Notes: a model not told the origin generated them from the letters alone. A stretch of DNA of 64,000 nucleotides from Glomus cerebriforme (GCA_003550305.1 QKYT01000036.1:285815-349814), one strand, 5' to 3'; counted from the stretch's first letter, positions 34,706 to 46,714 are shown. Numbers and translations: made by a program.

Positions 34706-35515
34706 ATGTCGGATAAACATCCAATTCATTATTATGATGATGGAGATATTCTCCTAAAAGCTGAAAATACATCATTTCTTTTACATAAATCAATTCTTTC
34801 GTTATCTTCTGAGTTTTTTAAAGATTTGTTTAAATTATCAAAACCTTCAGCTAATGAGAATGTGAAATTCGTTGAAAATAAATCATCAGATACGTCCATT
34901 CCAACAATTGAGTTACATGGTGAAACTTCTGAATCGATTGAAAGAATGTTATCATTCATTTATCCAAATTCTTATGTTAAAGTAACTTGGGATAATGTTG
35001 AAGATTTTTTACGACTTTCAGACAAGTTTATGATTAATAAGATTACAAAACATTGTGGTGATTTTCTTTATGAAAATATTCCGCAAAATACTTTTTTTGC
35101 TCTTAGAATGGCCGATAAGTACTCCCTCCCTGAAGTCTTCAAAGAATCTTCTAAACTTGTATTGGATGATTTAGAAAAATATCGTTTGGATTCAGACTAC
35201 AATAAACTATCTGAAAAAGCAAAACTTAAATTATTGGATTCGTGGGTTAATTACGCTATTTCGTTAAATAAATTTGTCGAAGGCAAATCATTTTATTTTA
35301 ATAATAGAGTTGTGAAACTTAAAGATCATTTCGCTGGAATATCCACTACGCCAGTTTTGAAACCTTCGAAATTAATGGAACAAATCAAAACAAATGCAAA
35401 TTTGAGGAGTCTTAAACTTCAAGATGATTGTGGAAAATTTATTAAAAATTATGAACCATTAAAGAACAACTCGTCTGAAAATGCTTGGTACATTTTTGCT
35501 GCATTGGAGGATTGA
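34706..35515 (+). CDS. BTB/POZ domain protein (copy 2 of tandem pair)
   Basis: Single-exon gene of 269 residues starting MSDKHPIHYYDDGDILLKAE. Residues about 5-115 form the BTB domain with an insertion of about 17 residues (SKPSANENVKFVENKSSD) between the second and third strands compared with copy 1. The BACK-like part (DFLRLSDKFMINKITKHCGD, MADKYSLPEVFKESSKLVLD) and the C-terminal KNYEPLKN...WYIFAALED match copy 1 along their length. A good TATA box sits just upstream. Probably a ubiquitin-ligase or chromatin adaptor, by family analogy only. Confidence 0.88.
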   Translation: MSDKHPIHYYDDGDILLKAENTSFLLHKSILSLSSEFFKDLFKLSKPSANENVKFVENKSSDTSIPTIELHGETSESIERMLSFIYPNSYVKVTWDNVEDFLRLSDKFMINKITKHCGDFLYENIPQNTFFALRMADKYSLPEVFKESSKLVLDDLEKYRLDSDYNKLSEKAKLKLLDSWVNYAISLNKFVEGKSFYFNNRVVKLKDHFAGISTTPVLKPSKLMEQIKTNANLRSLKLQDDCGKFIKNYEPLKNNSSENAWYIFAALED

Positions 35516-36629
35516 ATTATTGTTAATTTCATTTTACTGCGGAATAAATAAAGGTCGTCATCTGATATTTCGTGTAACATTTTTTAATTGTTTTTTATTC
35601 GTCAATGGGAACTCTGTAATATAACCCAATTTTTGTGATAAAAATGAATACTCCTTAAAAGTTAAATGCTATTAAAAGTGGCAATTATCAATCATTCTTA
35701 CTTAATAAATCACGTGATCTGTCACGAGTTTCAGTAATAAATAATAATAATTGTATCAGAATGTAATATGTTTCTTATTAATCTTATTAAATAATATTAT
35801 TAATATTAAAAATTAAATAAAAATTAACTGAAGTTTTGTGATTTATAAAATTTATTTTTATATATAAAATTAAATGTTTAATTGCTTATGTAATATTTTC
35901 ACATTTAATTACACAAAGACAAAGATCATCTTTTAAACAGACATTATATTACATGTATAATTTGTAATTACTCTTGCTTATTAATATTTCTTCATAACAT
36001 TTTATTAAAAAAAGAATTAAATTAATATTAACACAATCAAATTAGTTTTGTTATTTTACTTTAAAAATTGTTTAAAATTCTCAATTTTTTAATAAACTTT
36101 GACTTTCAAGTTAAATCATTACAATAATACAAATAATCAAATGATGTAAATAATGTTTATATGTTTTGATCCAGTAAACTTTTTAAGCAATTATGGACTT
36201 TTTAAACAAAAAAGAATTGTCTAAAGTACAAAGACATCATTATTTTTTTCCAATATTTCAATATTTCTAACAATTTATTGTCCTTATATAATCATGGTAA
36301 AATATTGTTGTCTGTGATTTCACAAGCATCACGTTTTCAAGTATTCTAAAAATATTTTTTTTTTACAAGGTGTAAAATCATATTTATTACTCATGTTACA
36401 ATTATTTACTGTACAGTTAACTTCTTAATGCAGTAATGCCGGCCAAAAGTCATGTGAAATGAAATTTGTTGGAAACCTGTCCATTACACTAATCACGGGA
36501 TCACAATATTACTTATTACGTAATGAAAATGTAATTATTCGAAATTACTGATTATGACTAGCTCAATTTCGTGTAACCAAACGCGTTATTAATATTTCCT
36601 AAACCGGTTTGACGTTACACAAATAAACA
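35516..36629. other. Intergenic
   Basis: AT-rich spacer with CACGTG at 35711. At 36421-36460 it holds a one-armed copy of the dispersed element seen at 44964-45107 (CTTCTTAATGCAGTAATGCC followed by GGCCAAAAGTCATGTGA). No gene was seen. Confidence 0.5.
36421..36460. repeat. Partial copy of the TTCTTAATGCC-GGCCAAAA MITE arm
   Basis: CTTCTTAATGCAGTAATGCC then GGCCAAAAGTCATGTGA matches the left arm of the element at 44964-45107 nearly base for base. The opposite arm was not found nearby, so this is a truncated copy. Confidence 0.6.
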
Positions 36630-36638
36630 TATATAAAA
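36630..36638 (+). promoter_or_regulatory. TATA box of the SET-domain gene
   Basis: TATATAAAA, 72 bases upstream of the ATG at 36711, followed by a CCAACCCC-rich leader. Likely core promoter. Confidence 0.55.
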
Positions 36639-36710
36639 GTGCCAACCCCTTAACAAAACAAAAACTTTTCTTTACAGAAGGTTTGGCAACTTTTTTTTTT
36701 TTATATAAAA

Positions 36711-38961
36711 ATGAATGAAAGAAATAATAAATCCAATAAAGAATATAGAATAGAACCATATTCAAAGCATATTATTATAAATAAAATTCAAACTCAAACT
36801 CAAATTGGAATTGAAATTTATAATAATAATTCTATTGCATCATCATCATCCAAAACAACCAATAATAATGATAAAGTTGCAGTACAGACTACTTATACAG
36901 ACTATACCAAAAATGAACAAAGTAACACAAGTTTATTAGGTCAAAATAACACGAACCAGTTTAAAAAATGTTCAAAAGATTATTTTACACCACGCCAAAT
37001 TTATCTTTGGGTAAAAGTTTTGGAATTAATTGTTCACTTATCTAAAGATCTAAATGAAAAATTGAATAATGATTTTATATCAATTAAATGGATAAATCAC
37101 CGGGATAAAATAAGGTTTAAAGTGCTCTAACCCTTTAAATGTTAACTAAACTCAGTCTTTTTTATTTATTTTTTTATTTTATTTTTATTTTAATAATATT
37201 ATAAATATGCTTTAGGAAAGGTTTAATATCAAACATTACTGAAGATGAAAAAATATTAATCCAATCATATATTTCAGAAATTCACAGTGCTTCTTTTAAA
37301 GAGATTAGTTTTTCTTGGGAATTAATTCAAGCTATTGTAAGAATTATTTTGGTGTACAAGTAAATTATTTGTTGTAAATTTTATTAACCTTAAATTAATT
37401 TTTAATAATAGGGTGCAATTATATTTAGGCATCCTAATCAAGTTTATCATCTTTGGGAAGAAATTAAGGTAAACAAAATATTTTATTTTAAACTCATTTA
37501 TTTATAATCTTTTAATTTTTTTTTTCCTTTAATTAATATAAAATAGGATAAAATTGTGATGAACTTGGATCCAGAAGATGAAAAAAAAAATTGTGCAAAA
37601 GTGATAATTAATAAACCTATTCTAAATTCAATAATGATGGTAAAAAATAAATTGAATGAATTACAATCATTTAAAGCAGTTGATGAAAGATTTGCAGAAT
37701 TATGGAACTCAAAAATTCAACCACCAAAACATAAATGTCCTTATGATATTATGAATATAATGGATGATGATATGATTCCACAATTAGAGGTTAATATATT
37801 TTTTAAATATTTTTTTTTTTTTTTTTTGCTAACTCGTTTTATATGTTATAGTTTATCAAAGATAATATAATTCATCCAAACGTGAAAGCACCAAACCTCT
37901 TGGAAAATTTCGCATGTGCGTGTGCTGACAATTGTCAGGTACATATAATTACAGGTTAATTTGGTTTTAAATTTGAGAGATTTTCAAATTATTTTAAAAT
38001 TAATTTTGTAGAAAACGTCGGTATGTCAATGTATGTTAATTGATAATGACTCACAAGGTATTACAAAAATATATAATCTTTATGTTGTACAAACCTTTTG
38101 ACTTTATTTAACGAAAAATACCTTACCTTCTCGTTGATTAGGTGAAGGATTTCCATTTGAGAATGATATGCTGTCGCGGTCAGACATAGGGGCAATTTAC
38201 GAATGTAATTCTCGATGTAATTGTGATATGACTTGCCCGAATCGTGTTATACAAAGGAATAAAAAGATACCAAAGAAATTTCAGGTGAGATCACCACCGC
38301 TATTTCTTTATTGCTTTATGAAATTTATTTAACGTTATATTATTTTTTTTTTTTATATACCAGATCTTTAAAACTAAAGAAAAAGGATGGGGGGTACGAT
38401 CATTACAATTTATTAAAGAGGGCGAATTTGTTATGGAACATGTTGGTGAAGTTATTGATGCTAGAATAGCATCATTAAGAGCCGTTTGTTACGATAAATT
38501 GGATACGATGAGCTATTTTGATTTGGATTATGATTTCGATAAAAAAGAAAGGAGACAAGTACTTTCGTAAGGTTCTTCTTAATAGTTTGATATTAATGTA
38601 TGAATTTCAAAAATTTGATTACATAAAATTTTTGTCAATTTTAGTTTGGATTCTAATTATTGGTGTGGAATAAGCCGGTTCCTTAATCATTCGTGTAATG
38701 CTAATTTAGTAACTATTCCTGTAAGTTGTTTATTTATTTATGTAAGGGTTACTTCTTAATATGTATTTGCTTTATAATAAAGTTAAGTTTACGTTTTACG
38801 TTTTACAGTTTTTTGTAGAGAATAAGGATAAGAGATGGCAAAGAATAGCTTTCTTTGCGCAAAGAGACATTAAAGCATTTTCTGAACTTACATTAGATTA
38901 TAAAATCGAAACTGATGAGTTCGACTGCTACTGTAGATCACAATATTGTAGGCGAGTATGA
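36711..38961 (+). CDS. SUV39/DIM-5-like histone lysine methyltransferase, ten exons
   Basis: Exons: 36711-37114, 37216-37336, 37412-37468, 37547-37789, 37852-37938, 38012-38057, 38142-38284, 38364-38566, 38645-38720, 38809-38961. All introns are short GT-AG and the phases join without a stop, giving 510 residues. Residues 1-270 are Asn/Ser-rich then helical, with no chromodomain recognisable. Residues about 297-365 form a Cys-rich pre-SET (FACACADNCQ, VCQCML, IYECNSRCNCDMTCPNRVIQ). Residues 368-495 are SET (KGWGVRSL, EHVGEVID, RFLNHSC at 446-452, ELTLDYK ending at 492). C500, C502 and C507 make the post-SET zinc site. Pre-SET, SET and post-SET together are typical of H3K9 methyltransferases that mark heterochromatin and silence transposons. 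The substrate is inferred from family. The gene sits next to the most repeat-rich part of the window. A TATA box lies at 36630. Confidence 0.93.
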
Positions 38962-39940
38962 AAAAGAAGATAGATTATTTTTATTTTATTATTATTTATT
39001 ATTTATTATTTATTATTATTATTATTTTTTTTGGCGTGATAATTTACGTGATAAAATGTTTAAATTAAATTTTATAGGTACGCAAAGAATAATTAAGATT
39101 AAAAGGTGATTCCACGGAAATATTTTAAAGGATCAGTAATATTTATGTGGAAACATTGACATTGTTAGGATAGTGATTAATTTAAAGATGAAATCTAATT
39201 TTGTATGAAATTTTAGTATTCTTTTTTTTTAAAAAAAAAACAAAAAAAAATTAAAATATTACTTTGACACTAAATTATATAATTTTTTTTCTTAATATCT
39301 AATTATGTAAAATTTCGGGTCTATTATAATTTCTAAATTATTATCATATCTATTACAAAAACACAAAAACCAACACGGGTAGTAAAAGCGGACTTTCGCA
39401 CCATATCCATATAGAAAAAAAAAATCACATACCAGAACCTATACAAAAAAAAATACAAAAATATTTTCCATGCAGTAACAATAAGATTAATTTGAAAAAC
39501 AGGTCAATTTTCACGTGACTGAATTAATTTTTCATCTCCCACGTGACTTTCTAATTTTGACCAAAATTACGTTGGCCAAAATTACCATTAACCAAAATTA
39601 ATTATCAAAAATTTTACCATAAATATTTCTTATATAGTATAAGAAAATTTATATTACAATAATAATCTATGGTATTTAACACTAAAATTTAATTTATCAA
39701 AAAGATTGTATTTTATTAAATTAAAATACTTTTGTTAACATATAAAAAAATTTGTAAATTTAATAACAAATTTACTTTTTTTTAAATACATCTAAAATAT
39801 TAGAATATTAAAATTTACCATGAAATTTCTACATAAAAAAAATAATCGAAATATATATATAATTAATACTATTATTAAAAATAAAAATAATTTTAGATGT
39901 TTGTAATTTATTAAAATCACAAATGTCTAAGACTAATATA

Positions 39941-40200
39941 AGTGTAAATATTCTAGTTATACTATAAGTGTTCTAGTAAAACTATAAATATCCTAATTAT
40001 ACTACAAGTGTCCTGGTTAAACTATAGTAGCTTCTCAGGTTTATAGGTATCTGAAATATATATTAATTAGACTATAAGCATTCAGTTAAACTGCAAATGT
40101 TATGGTTAGGCTATAGTTAGATTGCAAACGTCATAGTTAGATTAAAAACAGCATGGTTAGAGTGTAATCATTCTGATTTGACTATAACATTCTGGTCTCC
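39941..40200. repeat. Degenerate 20-bp minisatellite, about 12-13 units
   Basis: Units are spaced at 20 bp with consensus near ACTATAAGTGTTCTGGTTAA. Good units start at 39961, 39981, 40001, 40071, 40091, 40121, 40141, 40161 and 40181. A few positions (40041-40070, 40111-40120) carry insertions. The units share A-CTATAA and a TCTGGTTA core but differ from each other, so the array is old. Confidence 0.75.
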
Positions 40201-40364
40201 TATATTTCTTTTATTACTAAGGAGTTATTCATATCCTATATTTTATTCATAAAATATTTTTGTAAAGTTCCATTATTGTAAATTATTTTCAAAAAAAAAA
40301 ATTTCTAATTAAAGTTAATAAATTCATCCATATTTAATTGAATTAAAGATTCTGATTTATTGCC

Positions 40365-40520
40365 TAATACCTCTTAGATTTTCATTAGTTACTTCAAAAT
40401 TTTCCAGTAGGAAATTAAGTAAATTAATCAAGTTTTCTATATTAACCAATGCTTCTGTTAAGAAAATGATAGAAATAATTTCTTCTTCATCTTGTAAATC
40501 ATCTGCATTTGGGTTTGGTC
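40365..40520 (-). pseudogene. Minus-strand coding remnant (acidic, helical)
   Basis: On the minus strand an open stretch encodes ADDLQDEEEIISIIFLTEAL, then VNIENLINLLNFLLENFEV and TNENLRGIRQ, followed by a stop. An in-frame stop lies just upstream and no start is present, so this is an exon or gene fragment. Leucine spacing suggests amphipathic helix or coiled coil. Family unknown. Confidence 0.4.
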
Positions 40521-41268
40521 AACAATTTCATTATCTAATAATAAATAAAATAAGAAATCTTTTTTTATGGTAAATTAAGAAAAAAATCATTATCAGTTAA
40601 TTACAAATAAATATATATTAGTGATTATAACTAAACTTCGTTATATGTAATATCATAAAATTTATAATAAAATTGTTATATAGTAATAAAATTAATTATA
40701 GGTAGTTTTAGTTTGAGAAAAAAGTTCAAAATCAGTTTATTGTGAATCATTATATCAAGTTCTGACTGTATATATATAGCTAGTGTATATCACACTTCAT
40801 TTTAATAATTAAACTAAATTTCATATAATTATATAATTAATCAAATTAATTATGAGAAATGCTTAAACCTAATTATTTAGGGTAATACATAAATAATAAA
40901 AACTATAATAAAATTTTATCTCATTTATTTTTTTTTTAAGATAAATTTTACATTTCACTTGTAGTTTAATTTTGTAACAATTTTTTTTATAATATCTTTA
41001 AAACAAAATTCTTTAATTACACATGTATCATTTTATCCTTTATAGACAATCTACCTGTTCTTTAGTAAATTATTAATATTCTTATTCATAAGGAAATTTA
41101 ATAAAAAATAACAGAATTCATATGTATAATAGAAGCATAAATGTAAATTCATATGAAGGTATAATGTTATTTTAATTTTGTTAAATTAGTATGCAATTTT
41201 ACTATTAAGTATTATTATTTTTATATATATAAGAATATATATCAAGGCTTGAAAATAGAATAATAAAT

Positions 41269-41560
41269 ATGCAAGAGCAAATGAAAATTGGGTTTAACCA
41301 TATTTTGGCAGAAATTTGTGCTTTAAATTTATTTGTACAATCTCAAATTTCTTAGAGTAATAAATTACTTGAAGATCGATTAAATAAAATAACAATTAAA
41401 GTCATAATTATGAATATGAATCTGATGAAAAGAACATTATAAAAATAAATTCAGAATATAAAGACTCTTATTTAAAAAAATGATAATGAACAATTAGTAA
41501 ATATAGAAGCATAAAAACAATTTGTTAAAGAACATCAAAAACAAATTAAAGTTTATTTTA
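41269..41560 (+). pseudogene. Plus-strand coding remnant with coiled-coil character
   Basis: ATG near 41269 opens MQEQMKIGFNHILAEICALN, then LFVQSQIS and a stop. The same frame continues after the stop as SNKLLEDRLNKITIKV, and Lys/Glu-rich pieces with further stops follow to about 41560. It looks like an eroded coiled-coil protein; no family was recognised. Confidence 0.3.
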
Positions 41561-43328
41561 TTTATTATTATTTAATTTATAAAAATTATTACATATCACC
41601 AGTCATCAGTAATCACATGATTTTATATATGTAATAATTCATTATATTATATCACATCCCTAGTTTTCAATTTTTTTCAGAAACAGAATTTTTTCAAGAT
41701 GTAAAAGTCTATTTGTCACATGTTAGTCATCATATTCTTAATTTTAGCCAAAACTTTAATACTATCTGGAATTTTCTTTTATAAATACTTAGGTAACATT
41801 ATACAATCCAAAAAGGCAATTTTATTTCTCTTCAAAATTGAAATTTAGGTTATATAAGATCCCAAAAAGGAAATTATTTATTGATCATTTAAATTTTGGC
41901 CAGAATTACCAGAATTACCAAATTTGAAAGTACCAATAATGATCACCACTGATGATAGATAGCAAACTTCTTAATTTATTTATTTATTTAACTTTTACTT
42001 GTTTAATTTTATTTTGTTATAGAATGAAATAAAAATTTTACTGCATGGCGCTAATACTTTATTAATTTTAAGGGAAAAAAAACTTGTAAAGCAAAAAACT
42101 TAAAGTAAAAAGTAAGCAAAATAAGAATAAAATAAGAATAATATGAGAATTCGATATGTAATATATGTAATGATAATAAATAACAAGTAACAAATAATAT
42201 ATTTTCTTTTTTAAAAATTTGTATAATACTTATATAACTCATTTCTCTAATTTTGATAAAAAATAAAATTTTCTTTTTTTTGAAAATTAATGTAATGTCA
42301 TGTGATAATATCTGAAGTTATTACAGATTAAATTATGTAATATAATATTATATGTACATTTTTTTTTATATTATATTATGTTAATATGCAATTTAGTATT
42401 ATAATATAATATTATGATAATCAAAAATTAATTTCATTAAAATGTATAGTTATATTTTTAATTATTAATACTAACAGTTAGTATTAGTTAAAATTTTACT
42501 TATTTATTATACTAATTAAAAAATCTAATTTTTATAAAAAATTTATATACTGTATTAAAATTATATAAAAATTATACAAAAAATATAATATGCACTAAAA
42601 TTATATATTTTTTATACTAAAAAGACAAATTGCAAAAATACAGATTTTTAGTATATTAAAATATTAAAAATATACTAAAAAAAATAAAATTCAATATTTT
42701 ATTATATATTTAGTAATAATAAAATCCAGAAATATATATATAGGGATTAGGTAGTATTTTGGCCTTTTATTATTAGTTATATACAGGAGTTTTTTATAAG
42801 AGTAGTACATATTATTAATACCAGTTTTTATTACAATATTCTATAATTTCTGTAAAGAAATAAAATAATATGATTATTACATAATAAATTACATATATAA
42901 ACTTTCAAATTTGAGCCAAAATATATAAACTAAATTTTTTATATATTAAAAATTTTATTAAAATATGCAAATTGATAATCAAATTATAAACAAAAAATTC
43001 TTAATTCTAAATCTTATCTCTATATATACATTTCTAAGTTTTGCAGTAAGGCGACATAAAGTTAAAAAATTGGTTTTCATATCCTGTCTGGGTCGGCTGA
43101 ACGGAAATCCAAATTTCAAATTTTTTTTTTCAACCAATAGAATTGCTTAAAATCATTTCACGTGATAAATAAAGTTTGTAACGCATATCAAAAATTTGTA
43201 ACACATTTTATATACATATTAAATTTGTAACAATAAATTTGTTTTTAAAAGTTAATGATTTAAAAAAACTAATTATTAAAAACTATTATTGTATAATATT
43301 TTTTAACCTCATAATGAATTTTTACAAC

Positions 43329-44005
43329 NNNNNNNNNNNNNNNNNNNNNNNNNNNNNNNNNNNNNNNNNNNNNNNNNNNNNNNNNNNNNNNNNNNNNNNN
43401 NNNNNNNNNNNNNNNNNNNNNNNNNNNNNNNNNNNNNNNNNNNNNNNNNNNNNNNNNNNNNNNNNNNNNNNNNNNNNNNNNNNNNNNNNNNNNNNNNNNN
43501 NNNNNNNNNNNNNNNNNNNNNNNNNNNNNNNNNNNNNNNNNNNNNNNNNNNNNNNNNNNNNNNNNNNNNNNNNNNNNNNNNNNNNNNNNNNNNNNNNNNN
43601 NNNNNNNNNNNNNNNNNNNNNNNNNNNNNNNNNNNNNNNNNNNNNNNNNNNNNNNNNNNNNNNNNNNNNNNNNNNNNNNNNNNNNNNNNNNNNNNNNNNN
43701 NNNNNNNNNNNNNNNNNNNNNNNNNNNNNNNNNNNNNNNNNNNNNNNNNNNNNNNNNNNNNNNNNNNNNNNNNNNNNNNNNNNNNNNNNNNNNNNNNNNN
43801 NNNNNNNNNNNNNNNNNNNNNNNNNNNNNNNNNNNNNNNNNNNNNNNNNNNNNNNNNNNNNNNNNNNNNNNNNNNNNNNNNNNNNNNNNNNNNNNNNNNN
43901 NNNNNNNNNNNNNNNNNNNNNNNNNNNNNNNNNNNNNNNNNNNNNNNNNNNNNNNNNNNNNNNNNNNNNNNNNNNNNNNNNNNNNNNNNNNNNNNNNNNN
44001 NNNNN
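43329..44005. other. Assembly gap (677 N)
   Basis: Run of N. The flanks do not share an obvious overlap, unlike the gap at 28748. Any open frame drawn through it is meaningless. Confidence 0.95.
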
Positions 44006-44570
44006 TAACTTGATATATATTGATATGCGCTAAAAAAAGTTTATTTTAACATTATTATTTAAATAGGTAATATAAATTTTAGTTAATTTGGGTTGTGATA
44101 CATGTTTGGTGTGAAAAAAATTTTTGACAAAAAAAAATAAAAANCCNTGNNGCNNGGTCAATTAAAGATGATTTTGATATGAGAACCAATTTTTTAACTT
44201 TATGTCACCTAATATAATTTTAGTATACATATTTTTTATAAGAAATATGTTTAGAAAGAAATATATAATAAACTGAGATATAATATATATCAATATATAG
44301 AGTTGTTATAATCAAGAAAAGTTTTGTTAGAAGTAAATGATAATTTTATAATGTAAATAAAAAGGATATTTATATTTAAAAAGATTTTTATTAAAAGGCT
44401 TATTTTCTTAAACTGTTTAATTTATTATATAATGAGTTATGCTTTTCTAAAAGTCTGTTTGGTTTTATATAATTATTATTAATAAATAATAAACTTTTAG
44501 ATTTTTATAATAAGAAATATGATTTATTAAAAAAGATTTTTACAAATATAAATAAATAAAAAAAGGATTT

Positions 44571-44826
44571 TGCTAAATATTATTAATAGTAATTATTACT
44601 GCATGTGAAATTTTTTTATTTTATTTGAATTTTTGACTAATATATTAACCTAATTATATTATAAATATTATTAATATATGTAAATTTATGAATAGAAAAA
44701 GTTTTTTCTAAGCTGTTATTTAGATAGTTTTTGAGAAAAACATGAAAATTTGAGTTTTACATTTTTTTCTGACCAAAATTATTATGTGACAATTACCGGT
44801 AGTGATAATTATCCTTATTTTAATTT
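44571..44826. mobile_element. MITE family A, copy 1
   Basis: The segment from AGGATTTTGCTAAAT to GGTAGTGATAATTATCC matches, in reverse orientation, the element at 48396-48765. The shared core (44640-44715) includes ATATATTAACCTAAT and GTAAATTT-TGAATAGAAAAAG. Its right end (CTGACCAAAATTA...ACCGGTAGTGAT) corresponds to the TAATTCTGGCC...CGGCGGTGA end of copy 2. This copy is more AT-rich and decayed. Confidence 0.7.
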
Positions 44827-44963
44827 TTTTTGGTATAATTTTAACCAAATTCTAAAATACTAGCTAAAATTATTTAATATTATATAAATTTTTTTATACT
44901 CATATTCTCTGTTTTTTATTTTTACTATATATTCAATTTTTTTGGTATGTGAAATCTTTAGTC

Positions 44964-45107
44964 ATTTCTTAATGCCGTAATGTCGGCCAAAATTTACAAA
45001 TCATGTGATTATTTTTATGTAAAACTACGGCTTCCCAAAAAGGTAAAGCGGAGTAGAATCACGTGATTTTCGTAAAATTTTTGGCCGGAATTATGGCATT
45101 AAGAAAT
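44964..45107. mobile_element. Foldback element with about 50-bp arms
   Basis: The left arm begins ATTTCTTAATGCCGTAATG, then CGGCCAAAATTTAC and AATCATGTGATT. It pairs with the right arm AATCACGTGATTTTCGTAAA, then TTTGGCCGGAATTATGGC and ATTAAGAAAT. The spacer is about 45 bp. No target duplication was evident. Related single arms occur at 36421 and 49533. Confidence 0.8.
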
Positions 45108-45239
45108 TATGCATGTGACAAATAACAGGTGATAAATAGGATTTCACTATCGAAAAAATTAGGAAAAATGGAAAATGAAGGTGTAACGCGGGGTGACAGA
45201 TATGCACTATGATCACGTGATTCTGCTCCGATTTAGACA

Positions 45240-45568
45240 CAGGGACCCGTAAAAATTTTTTTGATTTGAAATTGAAAATTTCGATTTGAGCTGCAAAAAA
45301 TTTCGATTTATTTCGATTTTGACCAGAATTAAGCTCGAGTCAGGTGACTCTGGCTGGAGTTATGAAGAGTTTCGAATTTTGAACTCCAGGTTTCCAACTG
45401 AATATAAAGCGCTGAATGTTAATCACATGATAATATCTGTCTAGAACCAATAATAACGTTCTCATGTGATTTATTTTAATATGTGACTTGTTACAAAAAA
45501 TTGTTGATTTGGGTAAAAAATTTTGATTTCTTTTGAAAAATTGCTTTCGAAAATTTTACGGGTCCCTG
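45240..45568. mobile_element. hAT-like non-autonomous element (329 bp) with 8-bp TSD
   Basis: Left end CAGGGACCCGTAAAAATTTT and right end AAAATTTTACGGGTCCCTG are inverted copies. The flanks are TTTAGACA (45232-45239) and TTTAGACG (45569-45576), an 8-bp target duplication with one mismatch. CAGGG-type ends with 8-bp duplications are characteristic of the hAT superfamily. No transposase frame is present, so it would have moved in trans. Inside is a palindromic AGCTCGAGTCAGGTGACTCTGG-like region split by CCAGAATTA. Confidence 0.85.
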
Positions 45569-46639
45569 TTTAGACGTCCCCCAAAAAGGAAATTCACGTG
45601 ACAAATAGTTAAATTTAAACACCCGTGTAATGTATTATTAGACTTTATATCAGATAATAGTCACATGCAGACTGAAATAATTTAAAAAATATCATAATGA
45701 GTCATAATTATTAATTATCACGAATCATTAGCACTGCGGTATAACATCGGTTTTTTGTTGTTTTAAATAAGAATTTTGTTTAGCAATTTGATGAACCCAA
45801 TTTAGTACTGAAATAGGAAATGGTGAGATATAGGAATAATGGATTGGGTATTTGGGATTGGAATAGAATTGAAAAAAGGGAGTGATTGATTTTATATTAA
45901 ATGAAATCGCAAATAAAAAGTTTAATGGCGCAATAAATTTTGCATTCAAAATTTTACTTTACTACTTGATTGGCAACAGCAGAATCGATTCTAATCCCTA
46001 AACGCGCTTCTCAACAATCATTTTAGTCTTTTTTACGGTCAATGAACTTGGTTGGTCAAGTTACGGCTAAGATCAGGACAGATTTTGCTTCATTTATGCT
46101 TTCGGCAAGTTTTCCTAATTTTACACCTTTGGAAAATTTTTGAATAATGTAGCTGTAGCCAGTATACATCAAATTCATGTTACAGTACAGTATTGTGTTT
46201 ACGTGACAAATAAAGTAAAACTTACGTATTTAATGGGTGTTATTTTTTTCTATATTAATATCGAACCAAAATTAATTATCAAACAAAAAGAACTATAATT
46301 TTATTAATATATTTTAACTAAAAAAAAGACGGTTACAAGTTATGCTATCATCAAAATTTAAAAGATTTAATCATTTGATTTACTAAGCTAGAGTGTTGAT
46401 TTAAAAAAAATTACGCCGGAAAGTTTTGTCACTAAACTGAATCTGAACCTAAAAGCTGTTACAGTTTATATTTTATACGGTATACGAATAATGAAATAAC
46501 TATTTACTCCAAATATTCGACACATGAAGTAATTATCATGATCATCTGTCACGGATATATCCGTTATTTGGTCATTCCACTATTCACTACCCAATAATCG
46601 ACAAAGATCTGCCTGATCTTTTGTACCACATTTGTGTCC

Positions 46640-46646
46640 TATAAAA
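46640..46646 (+). promoter_or_regulatory. TATA box of the F-box gene
   Basis: TATAAAA, 69 bases before the ATG at 46715. A T12-A11 tract (46668-46690) lies between it and the start codon. Confidence 0.55.
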
Positions 46647-46714
46647 ATGCAATACAAAAAAAAAACGTTTTTTTTTTTTAAAAAAAAAAATCTAATTTTA
46701 TTTTATTATACAAA

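Larger units (their letters stand above)
38962..46639. other. Long AT-rich, repeat-filled intergenic zone
   Basis: Individual elements are listed separately: a minisatellite, coding remnants, an assembly gap, three MITE-type elements. Between them the sequence is mostly simple AT-rich DNA (42240-42960 is particularly A/T-only, with TAATATAATATTA-type palindromes). A T9-A10 tract is at 39222-39240. Ambiguous bases occur at 44144-44155. The minus-strand open frame at 45728-45949 is not domain-like. Confidence 0.55.

Noticed and set aside
39941..40200. 20-bp array as CRISPR
   Set aside because: Units are contiguous with no spacers and diverged; the genome is eukaryotic.
43239..44033. Long open frame spanning the second N gap
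   Set aside because: Same reason; only about 38 residues are real and show no domain.
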